A DNA stretch of 58,785 nucleotides from Alkalibaculum bacchi (GCF_937875145.1 NZ_CALNCS010000054.1:1-58785), one strand, 5' to 3'; numbered from the stretch's first letter, positions 25,287 through 34,854 are shown. Translations and numbers: made by a program. Notes: generated by a model from the letters alone, not told the origin.

Positions 25287-26801
25287 TCAGTTTTCCGCTA
25301 ACCCATCCAATTCCTGGAGAATTTCCTTTTGCCTATCTAAAAACATTAACCTTTTATTGTATTTGTAATAATCTTCAGATCCTTTACTGCTTATAAACTT
25401 TGCGCTGTAATAATCAGCTGTCAATTCTGTTACTAATATGAAGATCTCCTGTCCTTCCCCATATACCTGCTCTACAAAATCAAACATGTGATGCATCTTC
25501 TTTTGAACCATACTGGTTTCTTCTCTCATATTTTTTACAGCTTCATCAAAATTCTTCTTAATATATTCATAAACCTCTAAATGCTGGGTGACATTTTTAT
25601 TTTTAATTTGAGTTTTATTTTCTTCTAATATTTTAATAATCAGTTGGTCGTTTCGTTTTTTCTCATAAGATAGACTATTAGCCTTTTTCTCCTTTTCTAG
25701 ACATAAAGTAAGCTCGTCTATATGTTCCTCTAATATATCTATGGGTGGTTTTGTATTTTCATTTAACTCTATCTTTATTTGTTTTAAAACTTTCACCAAA
25801 TCCATTAAATAACTCTCTGTAAAAAGATTCTTTCGGATGTCTCTTTGCATAGCTTCTAATAATAGGTTTAGTAGGGATAATCTCTCATCAAATTTCGCTT
25901 CCTTTGCACGTTTTTTAATATTCTCGTCTGCATACCCCTCAAGGATTTCCCCTATTTTATAGTCTTTTTTATACTTTTGATATAAGTCATAGTAAATAGC
26001 ATAGTTTTTTGCTATCTTTCTATTCCTAATATATTGGCTCACTAACACTTCATCTACTGTAAGATTTTCCTCTTCGTACAAAGCAATGGCTTCTGATAGA
26101 TCTTCCCAACCTCTTGCCGTCACATAAGACTTTTCTCCTATGGCTGTCTCGACCAAGTAAAAATCATCTTTTTTAATATCTAAATAAGTTAATATAGAAC
26201 CATGTATGCCCTTCTTAGATGCGTACTTTTTCCAGATTTCATATTGTTCTGTCACTTCAAGGATTTTCAAACGATCCATCGTTACAATATCAAACTCCCG
26301 AACAGATTTATTATACTGAGGTGGATTTCCTGCAGTCACTACAACCCATCCTTCAGGAACTTTGTGGCGTCCAAAAATCTTATATTGAAGAAATTGTAAC
26401 ATAGCTGGAGCTAGTGTTTCAGATACACAATTAATTTCGTCTAAAAACAAAATCCCCTCTTTTACCTTGCTCTCTTCCATGGTTTCATAAACAGTGGCAA
26501 TGATTTCACTCATAGTATATTCTGACACGGAATACTCTTGATTCCCATAGATTTTCTTTTCAATAAAGGGCAAACCTAAAGCACTTTGTCTTGTATGATG
26601 AGTCATAGAATAAGAAACTAAAGCTACTCCTAGCTCTTGTGCAATTTGCTCCATAATAGCCGTCTTTCCAATTCCTGGAGGCCCAAGTAAAAAGACAGGA
26701 CGCTGTCTGACAAGTGGAATTTTATAATCGCCATACTCGTCTTTTTTAAGATAAATTCTTACAGAATTTTTTATTTGCTCTTTTGCTTCTTCAATATTCA
26801 T
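25287..26801 (-). CDS. MoxR-type AAA+ ATPase
   Basis: A 504-residue AAA+ protein. Walker A GPPGIGKT is at residues 40-47, Walker B ILFLDEIN near 125-132, sensor 1 VVTAGNPP and an arginine-finger region MDRLKI. After the ATPase module (to about 300) the rest is helical and lysine/glutamate rich, probably coiled coil. MoxR ATPases act as chaperones that fit metal centres or remodel VWA partners; a VWA gene lies 21 bp upstream in the same operon. Start ATG 26801 with AGGAG just before it. Confidence 0.85.
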   Translation of the reverse strand: MNIEEAKEQIKNSVRIYLKKDEYGDYKIPLVRQRPVFLLGPPGIGKTAIMEQIAQELGVALVSYSMTHHTRQSALGLPFIEKKIYGNQEYSVSEYTMSEIIATVYETMEESKVKEGILFLDEINCVSETLAPAMLQFLQYKIFGRHKVPEGWVVVTAGNPPQYNKSVREFDIVTMDRLKILEVTEQYEIWKKYASKKGIHGSILTYLDIKKDDFYLVETAIGEKSYVTARGWEDLSEAIALYEEENLTVDEVLVSQYIRNRKIAKNYAIYYDLYQKYKKDYKIGEILEGYADENIKKRAKEAKFDERLSLLNLLLEAMQRDIRKNLFTESYLMDLVKVLKQIKIELNENTKPPIDILEEHIDELTLCLEKEKKANSLSYEKKRNDQLIIKILEENKTQIKNKNVTQHLEVYEYIKKNFDEAVKNMREETSMVQKKMHHMFDFVEQVYGEGQEIFILVTELTADYYSAKFISSKGSEDYYKYNKRLMFLDRQKEILQELDGLAEN

Positions 26802-26822
26802 TTTAAATAACTCCTGTATTTC

Positions 26823-28184
26823 CTAAATTTTTAATTCATCTTCTTGTAAAACCAATTTTATGGCCCAGGACGGTACTTTTTTCTCATTGTAATTTTCATC
26901 TAAAAAGACAAAAGCTACATCATATTTTGGTCTCCACTCTGGAAATATACCATATCCATCTGTAAAATAAATCAGCCCTTTTAGATTATCAAACTCTCCT
27001 TGTTCTATTAGTTCTTCTACATAATAAAAAACAGGTCTAAAGTCTGTTCCGCCAAAACCAAATAATTGGAGATTGTCCATAAATTTTTCAAACTCTTCAT
27101 CTGAAGTAATCTTTGTGTCCTGCTGAATTTTTGCATCGCATTGAATAATATGAATATTTACTTTTTTAAAAAAGTTTTCTGTACTCTTCATAATGGAGTA
27201 TGTTTTATTTAAAAAGTCTTGCACAACTTCTCCCGAGCAAGAGCCAGAAGTATCTATTGCTATAACAAAATCCTTAATCTTATAGACTTCTTTGTGCTCT
27301 AGCGGCTCAATTAGAGGAAGGTTTCCGTATAGTTGCATTCCGTAAGTATAAAATCCATAATCAAACTCATCATTATTGACTTGGATTTCTTCTGATAGAA
27401 CAGAAAACTGTTTTAGAAATTCTCCGTAATCGTAGTGATCCCGATGAACTTCTTTTATGTTTTGAATCAAAGCTGTGGTCTCTTCTCCACGTTCTTTAGA
27501 AAAGGTCTCTAGTTCCACCTTGACTCTCTCACTAATTTTCTCCCACTCTTCTTGAATCTCCTCTTGGTATTCTTCCTTTTGTTCTTCAAATTTTTTATAT
27601 ATAAATTCTGCATCTATTTGACTGTCAAACTGTTTCTGCTTTAGATTAAATCCCCAGATAGAGTGCTCATCCCTTTTAAACAATGCACTATCTTTCTTTA
27701 ATTGATCCTCAGTCAAAGGATTACGCCAAAAGTACTTGTACAATTTTTCTGCTGTAATTTCTGTCTTTTCTTTCAATTTATCAATTACATCTTTTTGTTC
27801 TATATCCCTCTGAGTCTCAACGGCCTTTATGTTTAATTCTAATATGATATTTTCAACGGCTATATCTGTAGCTAGATTCCACAAATTAGCATCTTCTATA
27901 CCTACCTTAAATGGATCATAAAAGATCCAGTGAAAAACCATATGCAAATAAGTTCTAGCTAATACTTCCTTTTCTCCCTTATAGGTTTTTAAGATGTACT
28001 TATAGTCATAGAAAAGCATCTCTCCATTTGACCCTATGGTATTATTATCTATAAGCTGAAAGGATTTGAACTGATACAAGGCCATATGGAGAAAACGCAA
28101 CGATACCAAAAGATGATCTCGGGTTAATAAAAGTATCTCTTTCGCTAAATCTCTTGACTTTTTTATTTGTTCTTCTTGATTCAT
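26823..28184 (-). CDS. VWA-like / putative metallopeptidase-domain protein (DUF2201 type)
   Basis: The N-terminal half has the helical metallopeptidase-like region with ATDIAVENIILEL; the C-terminal half is a von Willebrand A-like domain with MIDAS FVIAIDTSGSCSG and later FGGTDFRPVF and LIYFTDGYG. The start MNQEEQ at 28184 is chosen because GGAG lies six bases upstream; in-frame ATGs reach back to 28202. About 453 residues. It is the middle gene of the LRR-VWA-MoxR operon and the likely partner of the ATPase. Confidence 0.82.
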   Translation of the reverse strand: MNQEEQIKKSRDLAKEILLLTRDHLLVSLRFLHMALYQFKSFQLIDNNTIGSNGEMLFYDYKYILKTYKGEKEVLARTYLHMVFHWIFYDPFKVGIEDANLWNLATDIAVENIILELNIKAVETQRDIEQKDVIDKLKEKTEITAEKLYKYFWRNPLTEDQLKKDSALFKRDEHSIWGFNLKQKQFDSQIDAEFIYKKFEEQKEEYQEEIQEEWEKISERVKVELETFSKERGEETTALIQNIKEVHRDHYDYGEFLKQFSVLSEEIQVNNDEFDYGFYTYGMQLYGNLPLIEPLEHKEVYKIKDFVIAIDTSGSCSGEVVQDFLNKTYSIMKSTENFFKKVNIHIIQCDAKIQQDTKITSDEEFEKFMDNLQLFGFGGTDFRPVFYYVEELIEQGEFDNLKGLIYFTDGYGIFPEWRPKYDVAFVFLDENYNEKKVPSWAIKLVLQEDELKI

Positions 28185-28229
28185 ACACATCTCCATCCTC
28201 ATAAATTAGGTAAACATAAGATTTTCCCC

Positions 28230-29543
28230 TTAGTCTAAAGACAGTGGATCATCAATATCTTCATTGTGGATATTCGCATTTTTGTACTCCATTAGGAAGG
28301 CCAGAACTTTAATAGACTTATACGTATTTGCCTCTTCAATGAATACATCAATTTTATGAGGGTCTATTCTATTTGTACGAGCTAAATAATGCAGCCCTTC
28401 TAGTGAATCCTCATGTATTAATTCTAAAATAATGTGATTAATATGAGATGAAATGTAATTTTCATAGGTTTTTTGTGGCATCCCCTTGTATTCGCCTTGA
28501 CCCTTACAATATAAAAGAGCTAATTGTCCTTTTTGCTCAACACTTAGAAGAAAGTCAAAAGCAAAGTCACTACCAGAAAAATACTGCAATTTATTGTTTA
28601 ATATACCTTTTCTCAGAGGTTCTAATCCCTTTAAACTATTTTTTCCGTCTCCTATTAGGGTCACCTTTGCCAGATTTTTACAACCGCTAAAAGCCCATTG
28701 TCCAATTTTTACCTTATCTGACATTTCTATGCTTACAAGAGCAGAACCATTAAAAGTATGAGCCCCTATATATTGCACCGATTCAGGAATGATTATCTCT
28801 TTTAGATTTATACTACCCCAAAAGCCGTTTTCTTGAATCCTTTTTACTTTCTTTGGTATCTCAAAGAACTCTCCTTTGTTAATAGGATAGTATATTAAAG
28901 TCTCTTGGGCCTTATCATAAAGAACTCCGTCAATACTTGAATAATTCTCATTTTCACCTTCTACCTCTATGGATTCTAAACTGTTACACGCTTCAAAAGC
29001 ATGCCAATCGATTACTTTTACCCTAGAAGGAATATGAATCCTTTTTAAAGTAGTGCATCCTTTAAATGCGGCCCCTCCTATCTCTACAATTTTATCAGGG
29101 ATATGGATACTATCTAAATTTTTGCAATCTACGAAGGCATACCACCCTATATGGATAACGGATTCTGGTATAATAATATCTTTAAGCTTGCTGCAACCGC
29201 TAAAGATGGATTTGCCTATTTCTTTTAGATTACACGGTAAATGAACAAACCTAAGAGAAGTACAGTAAGAAAATGCATTACGATCGATTTCCTCTACTGT
29301 ATCAGGTATATTCATCTCTTGTAAGTCACTACAGTTACTAAAAGCCCACTTTCCTATTTTAACAACGGTATTAGGTATTTCTATAACTTTTATTCCTTTG
29401 ATGTTTTGAAAAGACTCTGGGCCAATTTCTCTTACTGGCTTACCATTGATTTCAGACGGAATCTTTACAATATTATCTGTAATACCTTCTATACCTGTGA
29501 TTACAATAGCCTCTTTTTTTTCTTTATAATGAAATCTCAACAC
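28230..29543 (-). CDS. BspA-type leucine-rich-repeat protein
   Basis: A 437-residue protein made of about ten LRR_5 repeats of roughly 23 residues (pattern IxxxAFxxCxxLxxIxIPxxVxxI; for example WAFSNCSDLQEMNIPDTV and NAFSYCTSLRFVHLP). It lacks a signal peptide or sortase motif, so it is probably cytoplasmic. The last 110 residues switch to a helical segment (HINHIILELIHEDSLEGLHY, KSIKVLAFLMEYKNANI) resembling ankyrin-like repeats. It is first in the operon with the VWA and AAA+ genes, 27-45 bp apart. Confidence 0.85.
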   Translation of the reverse strand: MLRFHYKEKKEAIVITGIEGITDNIVKIPSEINGKPVREIGPESFQNIKGIKVIEIPNTVVKIGKWAFSNCSDLQEMNIPDTVEEIDRNAFSYCTSLRFVHLPCNLKEIGKSIFSGCSKLKDIIIPESVIHIGWYAFVDCKNLDSIHIPDKIVEIGGAAFKGCTTLKRIHIPSRVKVIDWHAFEACNSLESIEVEGENENYSSIDGVLYDKAQETLIYYPINKGEFFEIPKKVKRIQENGFWGSINLKEIIIPESVQYIGAHTFNGSALVSIEMSDKVKIGQWAFSGCKNLAKVTLIGDGKNSLKGLEPLRKGILNNKLQYFSGSDFAFDFLLSVEQKGQLALLYCKGQGEYKGMPQKTYENYISSHINHIILELIHEDSLEGLHYLARTNRIDPHKIDVFIEEANTYKSIKVLAFLMEYKNANIHNEDIDDPLSLD

Positions 29544-29615
29544 ATCATCTCCCCTTTTTAGTTCTTAATTCTAAGTAAAATAGCAGATCATTCTGCGACC
29601 ACTGATTTTACTATC

Positions 29616-29650
29616 TAAAAAGAACACCTCTGAGTAAGAGAGGTGCTCTT
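29616..29650 (-). terminator. Intrinsic terminator of the NAT gene
   Basis: AAGAACACCTC (29620-29630) and GAGGTGCTCTT (29640-29650) pair, and the minus-strand product runs into TTTTTAG. Confidence 0.8.
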
Positions 29651-29653
29651 ATA

Positions 29654-30436
29654 CTATCTTATTGTCTCTAAATCCAATTTAAAATGTTCTTTTAGCAGTT
29701 CATTGTAATGGTCATCATCCTCTATTTCTAGTATGGATGTTTTATTATCTTTTTCTACCTTAAAATGATCGTCTGTTAAAGTGATACGTCCTTCTTTTGT
29801 AGGCATAGTACATACTTTTTTGTTAACAAAAAGAGACTCTGAAAACGTAGATGTAAAGTGATGAGACATAAGAAAATCCGCTGGACTACATTCTTCTAAA
29901 TCAAAGGCATATATATACACAAACTCATCTTCCACTTTTCTTTGCAATACATATCCATACTTTTCAACTTCTATAATTCGAAAAGTATCATAGAACTGTT
30001 CTTGTTCTTTTCCTGGCTCTATGAGTATAGGAGCAACCAAGCCGTTGTTTCCATAACCTACATCTAATAGATATTTTTCATCACCTATTTCTACACACAA
30101 AACTTGATGAGTTTTTGCTTTATAAGTTATTCCGTTATCTATTGTAATACGTGCTAATAAATTTGATACTTTAAAACCCAATCCTTTTAGGATAATAGAC
30201 AACAAGCCATTCATTTCAAAACAGTATCCGCCTCTTTTATTGGCTACAATTTTTTTGTATAAAGATTCCCTGTCCAAATAAACTGGTTTCTTAAAATAAA
30301 CGTCTAGATTTTCAAAAGGAATACTTAGAGCATGAGCCATGTGTATATTATATAAAGTTTCTTTGGATACATCTAAACTCCCCTTGTAATTAATTCTTTC
30401 AAGATACCCTTCAATATTAAAACAATCTTTTGACAT
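29654..30436 (-). CDS. Arylamine N-acetyltransferase
   Basis: It transfers acetyl from acetyl-CoA to arylamines or hydrazines. The catalytic triad is visible: Cys in RGGYCFEMNG, His in KTHQVLCVEI and Asp in YLLDVGYGNNG. Length from the chosen ATG is 260 residues, typical of bacterial NATs. ATG 30436 lies 8 bases after AAAGGGG; an ATG two codons earlier and one at 30463 are less well placed. Confidence 0.92.
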   Translation of the reverse strand: MSKDCFNIEGYLERINYKGSLDVSKETLYNIHMAHALSIPFENLDVYFKKPVYLDRESLYKKIVANKRGGYCFEMNGLLSIILKGLGFKVSNLLARITIDNGITYKAKTHQVLCVEIGDEKYLLDVGYGNNGLVAPILIEPGKEQEQFYDTFRIIEVEKYGYVLQRKVEDEFVYIYAFDLEECSPADFLMSHHFTSTFSESLFVNKKVCTMPTKEGRITLTDDHFKVEKDNKTSILEIEDDDHYNELLKEHFKLDLETIR

Positions 30437-30648
30437 AGTCATTTCCCCTTTAAGTGTAGTCATAGCTTCCTCACTTTTTATTATTATATAAAATTAGTCA
30501 GATTACAATATCTAATTGCACATAATTTCTCTTTTTACAATATTTTTTTAATTTGTCTCATAAAAATATTGTCTGATTTTATAAGCAAATAATACATTTA
30601 AACTTTCTATGGGGTTATACTATTTATAAACAAATAAAGGAGTCTATT

Positions 30649-30876
30649 ATGTTTAAATACACTTTTGAACGGGATGCTGATATAAAAGTATTGACTTCAT
30701 TTAATATGAATTACGATAAAAAAGAAGTTACAAATGGTCAACATTATAAAAGGTATTACTACACCTATCCAAATGGCCTGACAGTAGAAATGATTGAGTA
30801 TCCAAATAAGACCGTATTAAAATCCAATAGAGAATTTGTAGAAAATGGTGATGGTACCTTTGATATACTTATTTAA
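30649..30876 (+). CDS. Small hypothetical protein (75 aa)
   Basis: Begins ATG with Shine-Dalgarno AAAGGAG seven bases upstream. The 75 residues look like a single small beta-rich domain (YYYTYPNGLTVEMIEYPN) with no signal or membrane segment. Family not recognised. It is monocistronic and flanked by repeat-like intergenic sequence. Confidence 0.65.
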   Translation: MFKYTFERDADIKVLTSFNMNYDKKEVTNGQHYKRYYYTYPNGLTVEMIEYPNKTVLKSNREFVENGDGTFDILI

Positions 30877-31012
30877 AGTGCCTGCGGTAATTTAAGAGGT
30901 GATCGGTTAATAAAAGCATTTTGGGCTTTATAACGGAACGACGGGGTGTCATTCCATCTACATTATTTCGCTTAGAGGCGAGGTTTGCGTTCCTTTAATA
31001 GTCACTTGGTAG

Positions 31013-31038
31013 GAATCCTTCGCTGTACTCAGAATGAC
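31013..31038. repeat. Dispersed repeat word, copy A
   Basis: The 26 bases here (GAATCCTTCGCTGTACTCAG and on) match 34724-34749 with about 5 differences. The word resembles the common intergenic TGTCATTCTGAG...GCGAAG repeat family. It is near a terminator at 31061. Confidence 0.5.
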
Positions 31039-31060
31039 AATAGCAGGAACTAGAGTCTTG

Positions 31061-31086
31061 ACTCGCCCGAGGGCGAGTATGTTTTT
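31061..31086 (+). terminator. Intrinsic terminator
   Basis: ACTCGCCC (31061-31068) and GGGCGAGT (31071-31078) form an 8-bp stem followed by ATGTTTTT. It lies about 185 bp after the 75-aa gene. Confidence 0.65.
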
Positions 31087-31102
31087 CCTGACCACCTTAA
31101 AA

Positions 31103-31651
31103 TCACTTAACCAATTTCGAAATCGCTTTAAATTCTGGTGTCCCAGAGACCTTTAACATATCAAATAGCAAAGTCTCCGTATTGCTTATAACAGCTCCCA
31201 TATCTTTCATTAATTCTAAGCCATTTTGTTTGTTCTTCAGGGTTCTAGAGCTTACTGCATCGCTAGCCACAAATACAGAATAGCCGTGATTTAATAAGTC
31301 CCTCGTTGTTTGATATACGCAAACATGTGTCTCTACACCTGTAATAATCACTTGTTTTCTCTTTGTTTTTTCTATGTATTCCATGACCTCACTAGTGCAA
31401 CAAATATAGCATATCTTTTCAAATATAGGATCATCTTCTGTGAGCGTATTTATTTCGCCTATCGTTTTGCCTAAACCTTTAGGGTACTGCTCTGTTACAA
31501 ATACGGGCACTTCTAAAACCTTTGCTCCAGATATAAGAATTTTACTCTTATTCACTAACGCTTCTTTCTCAAGTATTGCTGGCATCAATTTTTCTTGAAT
31601 ATCAATGACTAATACAATTGCATCCTCTTTATTTAGATAAAATTTATCCAT
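31103..31651 (-). CDS. Isochorismatase-like cysteine hydrolase
   Basis: A 182-residue protein of the isochorismatase-like hydrolase family. The catalytic Asp is in LVIDIQEKL, the Lys in the PIFEKICYICC stretch and the nucleophilic Cys in GVETHVCVYQT. Members cleave amides (nicotinamide, N-carbamoyl compounds) or isochorismate, and the substrate is not predictable here. Single gene. Confidence 0.88.
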   Translation of the reverse strand: MDKFYLNKEDAIVLVIDIQEKLMPAILEKEALVNKSKILISGAKVLEVPVFVTEQYPKGLGKTIGEINTLTEDDPIFEKICYICCTSEVMEYIEKTKRKQVIITGVETHVCVYQTTRDLLNHGYSVFVASDAVSSRTLKNKQNGLELMKDMGAVISNTETLLFDMLKVSGTPEFKAISKLVK

Positions 31652-31863
31652 TTTTACTCCTCCATTCCCCTTCTTTAAAAGAGTATTTATTGACTCTAGT
31701 ATAACATTTTTTAGTAAGAGTTTGTACAGAGACTTACTTTATTACAAAGACCATAATTATATTTTTCTATATAATAAAAATATAATTTTTTCGTATAAAT
31801 AGGGAATAGTAAATTTATCAAGAATTTAATATTATTGATAAACTATATTTAGGAGGTTTTTAT

Positions 31864-32139
31864 GTGAAAAAGAAATTTTTATTATTAATAACTATGGCTT
31901 GTTTCATCTTTAGTTTTTCTGCTTGTACAGCAGACGAGGATCCTGTTGAAGAACAAAACCAACCCATCGAAGAACAACAAGTGGATCCTGGTAATGACGG
32001 AGATATCAATGACGATAATCTAGAAAATGACGTTATCGACGATGTAGATGACGTTGGGGATGAAATAAAAGATGATGCAGAAAATGCTGGGGATGAAGTA
32101 GAAGACACTGTAACTGATGACGACAACGCAAACAAGTAG
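31864..32139 (+). CDS. Small acidic lipoprotein (91 aa)
   Basis: Begins GTG after AGGAGG (eight bases). The sequence has a lysine start, hydrophobic core and lipobox FSACTAD, then an acid-rich tail of Asp and Glu with few hydrophobics (DDVDDVGDEIKDDAENAGDE). Such tails are seen in YtxH-like and other cell-surface small lipoproteins; function is unknown. It has a perfect palindromic terminator just after it. Confidence 0.7.
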   Translation: MKKKFLLLITMACFIFSFSACTADEDPVEEQNQPIEEQQVDPGNDGDINDDNLENDVIDDVDDVGDEIKDDAENAGDEVEDTVTDDDNANK

Positions 32140-32173
32140 AAGAGTGTTTTAGGACTTTAGAAGATCCTTTATG

Positions 32174-32207
32174 AAAGGGAGACACATTTATAAATGTGTC
32201 TCCCTTT
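32174..32207 (+). terminator. Perfect palindromic terminator
   Basis: AAAGGGAGACACATTTA is followed directly by its reverse complement, 17 bp per arm, ending in CCCTTTGTC. Confidence 0.8.
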
Positions 32208-32280
32208 GTCATAATTTCTAAGTACCATATAAAAGCCTTTAATCACCTTCGGTGACGTAGTAACTTACGGCTTAGAATCA

Positions 32281-32307
32281 AAAAAGAAGCCATTTGCTTC
32301 TTTTTTA
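32281..32307 (-). terminator. Intrinsic terminator of the ABC-2 exporter genes
   Basis: AAAAAAGAAGC and GCTTCTTTTTT pair around a 5-base loop. It sits just after the permease stop codon on the minus strand. Confidence 0.8.
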
Positions 32308-32318
32308 ATTACTTTGCT

Positions 32319-33542
32319 TTAAATAAGCAAATCTCTTTTTGTGAATAATATATGGGAGAGAATATAACACAATACTATCCACCCTACTAAAATGAGTATT
32401 CCTGTGACGGCCGTAAGATTCGGGTCGCTTAAATAAGCAGATATATCTCCTGTAATGATTTCTCCTATGGATGAATAGGTGGTAAAAACAAGTTTAGACA
32501 AACCATAAAAGCTCGATATCTGAAATACAATTGTTGTCGCAATAAGGGATACTACACTTGCACCCATAGAAACCATGCTACTCTTTACAATAGAGGATAT
32601 CATAAAGACAAAGGATGTAACCGTCAAAATAAATAGCCCTTGGTATCCTAATAACATGAGAGTATATTGCCAAATAGGAACAATTTTCCAGCTACCGTCA
32701 ATTAATTCTAATGGATGAGTTCCATCTTCAAGCAGTACGGAAAGATCCCAATCAAAGGCCTTGCCTATAGCCGTTGGATAATTTGCATCACCGAAGCCAA
32801 ATAACGAACCAACTAAGATAAAGGACAAAAATTCAATTAATATAATCAATCCTACTGCCGCAATGGAAACAGCAAAAAACTTAGATAAAAGAACTTTTCT
32901 CCTAGACACTGGCTGAGCTAAGAGCAATTTCATAGTCGGTGGTGTCCATTCACCCGAAACCATATCTGCTGCAAAAACGGCAATGCCAATTGCCAAAAAC
33001 ACTTGACCAAGTTGCAAAACTAATTCATTAATATAAATAAATGCATTAAAATCATAATTTTCTTGTGGCTTGATTTCCTTGTCTTGTAAGTATTCCAATT
33101 GCTCTAATTCTAGTTTCGCAGAAGCTAAATCTCCAGATGAATAAATCACTTTATTTTCTTCAATTATTTTTTCATATTCTGAGATATCTTGTTCTAATAT
33201 TTCTTTCCAAGATAGATTTTCATCTACTCTTGTCTTTAGCATCTTTAGTTCTTCTTCCATCATTTTAATATCGTTTTGGATTCGGTCCTGATACAGTTTT
33301 GCTTCATCCGCATCGTTTTTTATTTCGTCTGGAATATTCTCCATGTCCTTCTCTAAATATGCTATATTGTCTTCTAGATTTTGAATTTGAAATTCTGGTT
33401 TACTGTATTGTTCCATATAATAAGCGTTTTGCTTAATGCCGTAACACAAAAATACTGTTAGCAAGATAAATCCCACGATAACAACTAGAGTCTTTTTTCG
33501 CTTAAAGAGTTTGTACAGCTCTTGTCGTATGAGAATAGCCAT
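32319..33542 (-). CDS. ABC-2 type exporter permease
   Basis: A 407-residue membrane protein: one N-terminal helix (TLVVIVGFILLTVFLCYGI), then about 140 residues outside rich in Glu/Lys and predicted coiled coil (residues 40-165), then five or six further membrane helices. This ABC-2 layout with a large loop between helices 1 and 2 occurs in bacitracin/lantibiotic-resistance and related exporters. It is paired with the ATPase at 33544 and translated right after it (1 bp gap). Confidence 0.8.
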   Translation of the reverse strand: MAILIRQELYKLFKRKKTLVVIVGFILLTVFLCYGIKQNAYYMEQYSKPEFQIQNLEDNIAYLEKDMENIPDEIKNDADEAKLYQDRIQNDIKMMEEELKMLKTRVDENLSWKEILEQDISEYEKIIEENKVIYSSGDLASAKLELEQLEYLQDKEIKPQENYDFNAFIYINELVLQLGQVFLAIGIAVFAADMVSGEWTPPTMKLLLAQPVSRRKVLLSKFFAVSIAAVGLIILIEFLSFILVGSLFGFGDANYPTAIGKAFDWDLSVLLEDGTHPLELIDGSWKIVPIWQYTLMLLGYQGLFILTVTSFVFMISSIVKSSMVSMGASVVSLIATTIVFQISSFYGLSKLVFTTYSSIGEIITGDISAYLSDPNLTAVTGILILVGWIVLCYILSHILFTKRDLLI

Positions 33543-33543
33543 A

Positions 33544-34452
33544 TTATTTTCCCCCTTCTACTAATTCCATATACCTTTGTTCTAAACTATTTTGTTTTTG
33601 ATAGATCTGGTATATGTCTACATTTTGCTCTACTAAGGCTCTGATGATTTTTGGAGTGCTTCCCTTTTCTATTACAGCACAGTACTCTGTACCCTTTTGC
33701 ACTACATTTGAAACTTCTCCAACACTATCTAATATATTTTTTATAGAACTTACTGGACTTGCTACAATTGCAATTTGTTCGTATCCCTGTTGGACGTTTC
33801 CGTTAATTAAGTCTTCCATGCTCTTGATCTCTCCATGATTGATAAAAGCTACTCTAGTACACAATTGTTGTACCTCGCTAAGTATATGAGAAGAAATAAA
33901 TACAGAGGTTTTTAGTTCCTTTACAGCATTTTTTACAATATTTCGAAAATCGATGATTCCAGATGGATCTAATCCATTAGTAGGTTCATCTAAAATAAGC
34001 AGTTTTGGTTTTCCCAAAAGAGCACAAGCTAGGCCTAACCTCTGTTTCATGCCTAAAGAATACTTTCCTACCTTATCATCTATTCGATTTGATAAATCTA
34101 CTAACTCTACCACATCCAATATATCTTGTTTCGGTATTTTTCGAATTTCGGCAATCATCTTTAAATTCGCCATACCAGATAAGTAATTGTACATTTCTGG
34201 ATTTTCCACCACTGCTCCTAGCTTAGCTCTGGCTCTGTTGCCATCCTTTAAAATGTCAGCTCCATTAATAGAAATACTACCTTTGTCCGGCCGAATAAGT
34301 CCTACAATCATCTTTATCGTCGTCGTCTTACCTGCCCCATTAGGTCCTAAAAAGCCAAAGATTTCTCCTTCTTCTACAGAAAAATCAATTCCTTTGATGA
34401 TTTCTCTTTTACCTAAAGACTTATAAACATTATTTACTCCAAGAACACTCAT
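33544..34452 (-). CDS. ABC transporter ATP-binding protein (drug/peptide exporter)
   Basis: A 302-residue ATPase with Walker A GPNGAGKTT, Q-loop region, signature YSLGMKQRLGLA, Walker B LLILDEPTNGLDP and switch ISSHIL. The C-terminal 80 residues are the extra domain of BcrA/CcmA-like exporters. Substrate unknown. It is first of the two-gene operon. Confidence 0.9.
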   Translation of the reverse strand: MSVLGVNNVYKSLGKREIIKGIDFSVEEGEIFGFLGPNGAGKTTTIKMIVGLIRPDKGSISINGADILKDGNRARAKLGAVVENPEMYNYLSGMANLKMIAEIRKIPKQDILDVVELVDLSNRIDDKVGKYSLGMKQRLGLACALLGKPKLLILDEPTNGLDPSGIIDFRNIVKNAVKELKTSVFISSHILSEVQQLCTRVAFINHGEIKSMEDLINGNVQQGYEQIAIVASPVSSIKNILDSVGEVSNVVQKGTEYCAVIEKGSTPKIIRALVEQNVDIYQIYQKQNSLEQRYMELVEGGK

Positions 34453-34723
34453 ACTTCCCCTCCTCTTTGTATAATCAAGTATACTATGTTTATTTTAAAT
34501 ACTTATTACAGAATTCTTACAAGAATCTTAAATTAGAAATAATTGAACAGTAGTTGAACAATGGTTAATCGATTGTTTAAAACATTTTCTCACCTATAGG
34601 CGAGTTAGCTTGACCCAAGTTACTGTTTTCAGTCACTCCCAGAATCTTACTACGAAGAATCTCTACAATCTAACAACGAATCGAAATTATCTCGATGTTT
34701 TTCTTACATACTTTACAAGTACA

Positions 34724-34749
34724 GATTCTTCACTGCACTCAGAATTAAC
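34724..34749. repeat. Dispersed repeat word, copy B
   Basis: Degenerate copy of 31013-31038. It overlaps the left arm of the long hairpin at 34741. Confidence 0.5.
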
Positions 34750-34797
34750 TTACGTTTCAAAAGCTCCAGTGGAGCCTTTGAAACGTAAGTTAATTCT
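34741..34797. repeat. 57-bp inverted repeat with 27-bp arms
   Basis: The left arm (34741-34767) and right arm (34771-34797) are complementary with one mismatch, leaving a 3-base loop AGT. The outer bases AGAATTAACTTACG and CGTAAGTTAATTCT are exact. It may be a terminator-like repeat or the end of a small mobile repeat. Confidence 0.75.
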
Positions 34798-34854
34798 GTA
34801 TTTTGCATTCTAAACCCTATATTGCCTTAAACGTTCCTCTTTCACCAAATAAAA

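Noticed and set aside
31860..32135. Serine-rich reading frame on the minus strand opposite the acidic lipoprotein
   Set aside because: It is the antisense of a low-complexity Asp/Glu tail, which reads as Ser-rich; the plus-strand gene has the ribosome site, lipobox and terminator.
34610..34813. Plus-strand frame of 67 aa in the exporter/element gap
   Set aside because: It runs through the long hairpin and repeat word; the translation follows repeat sequence and has no ribosome site.
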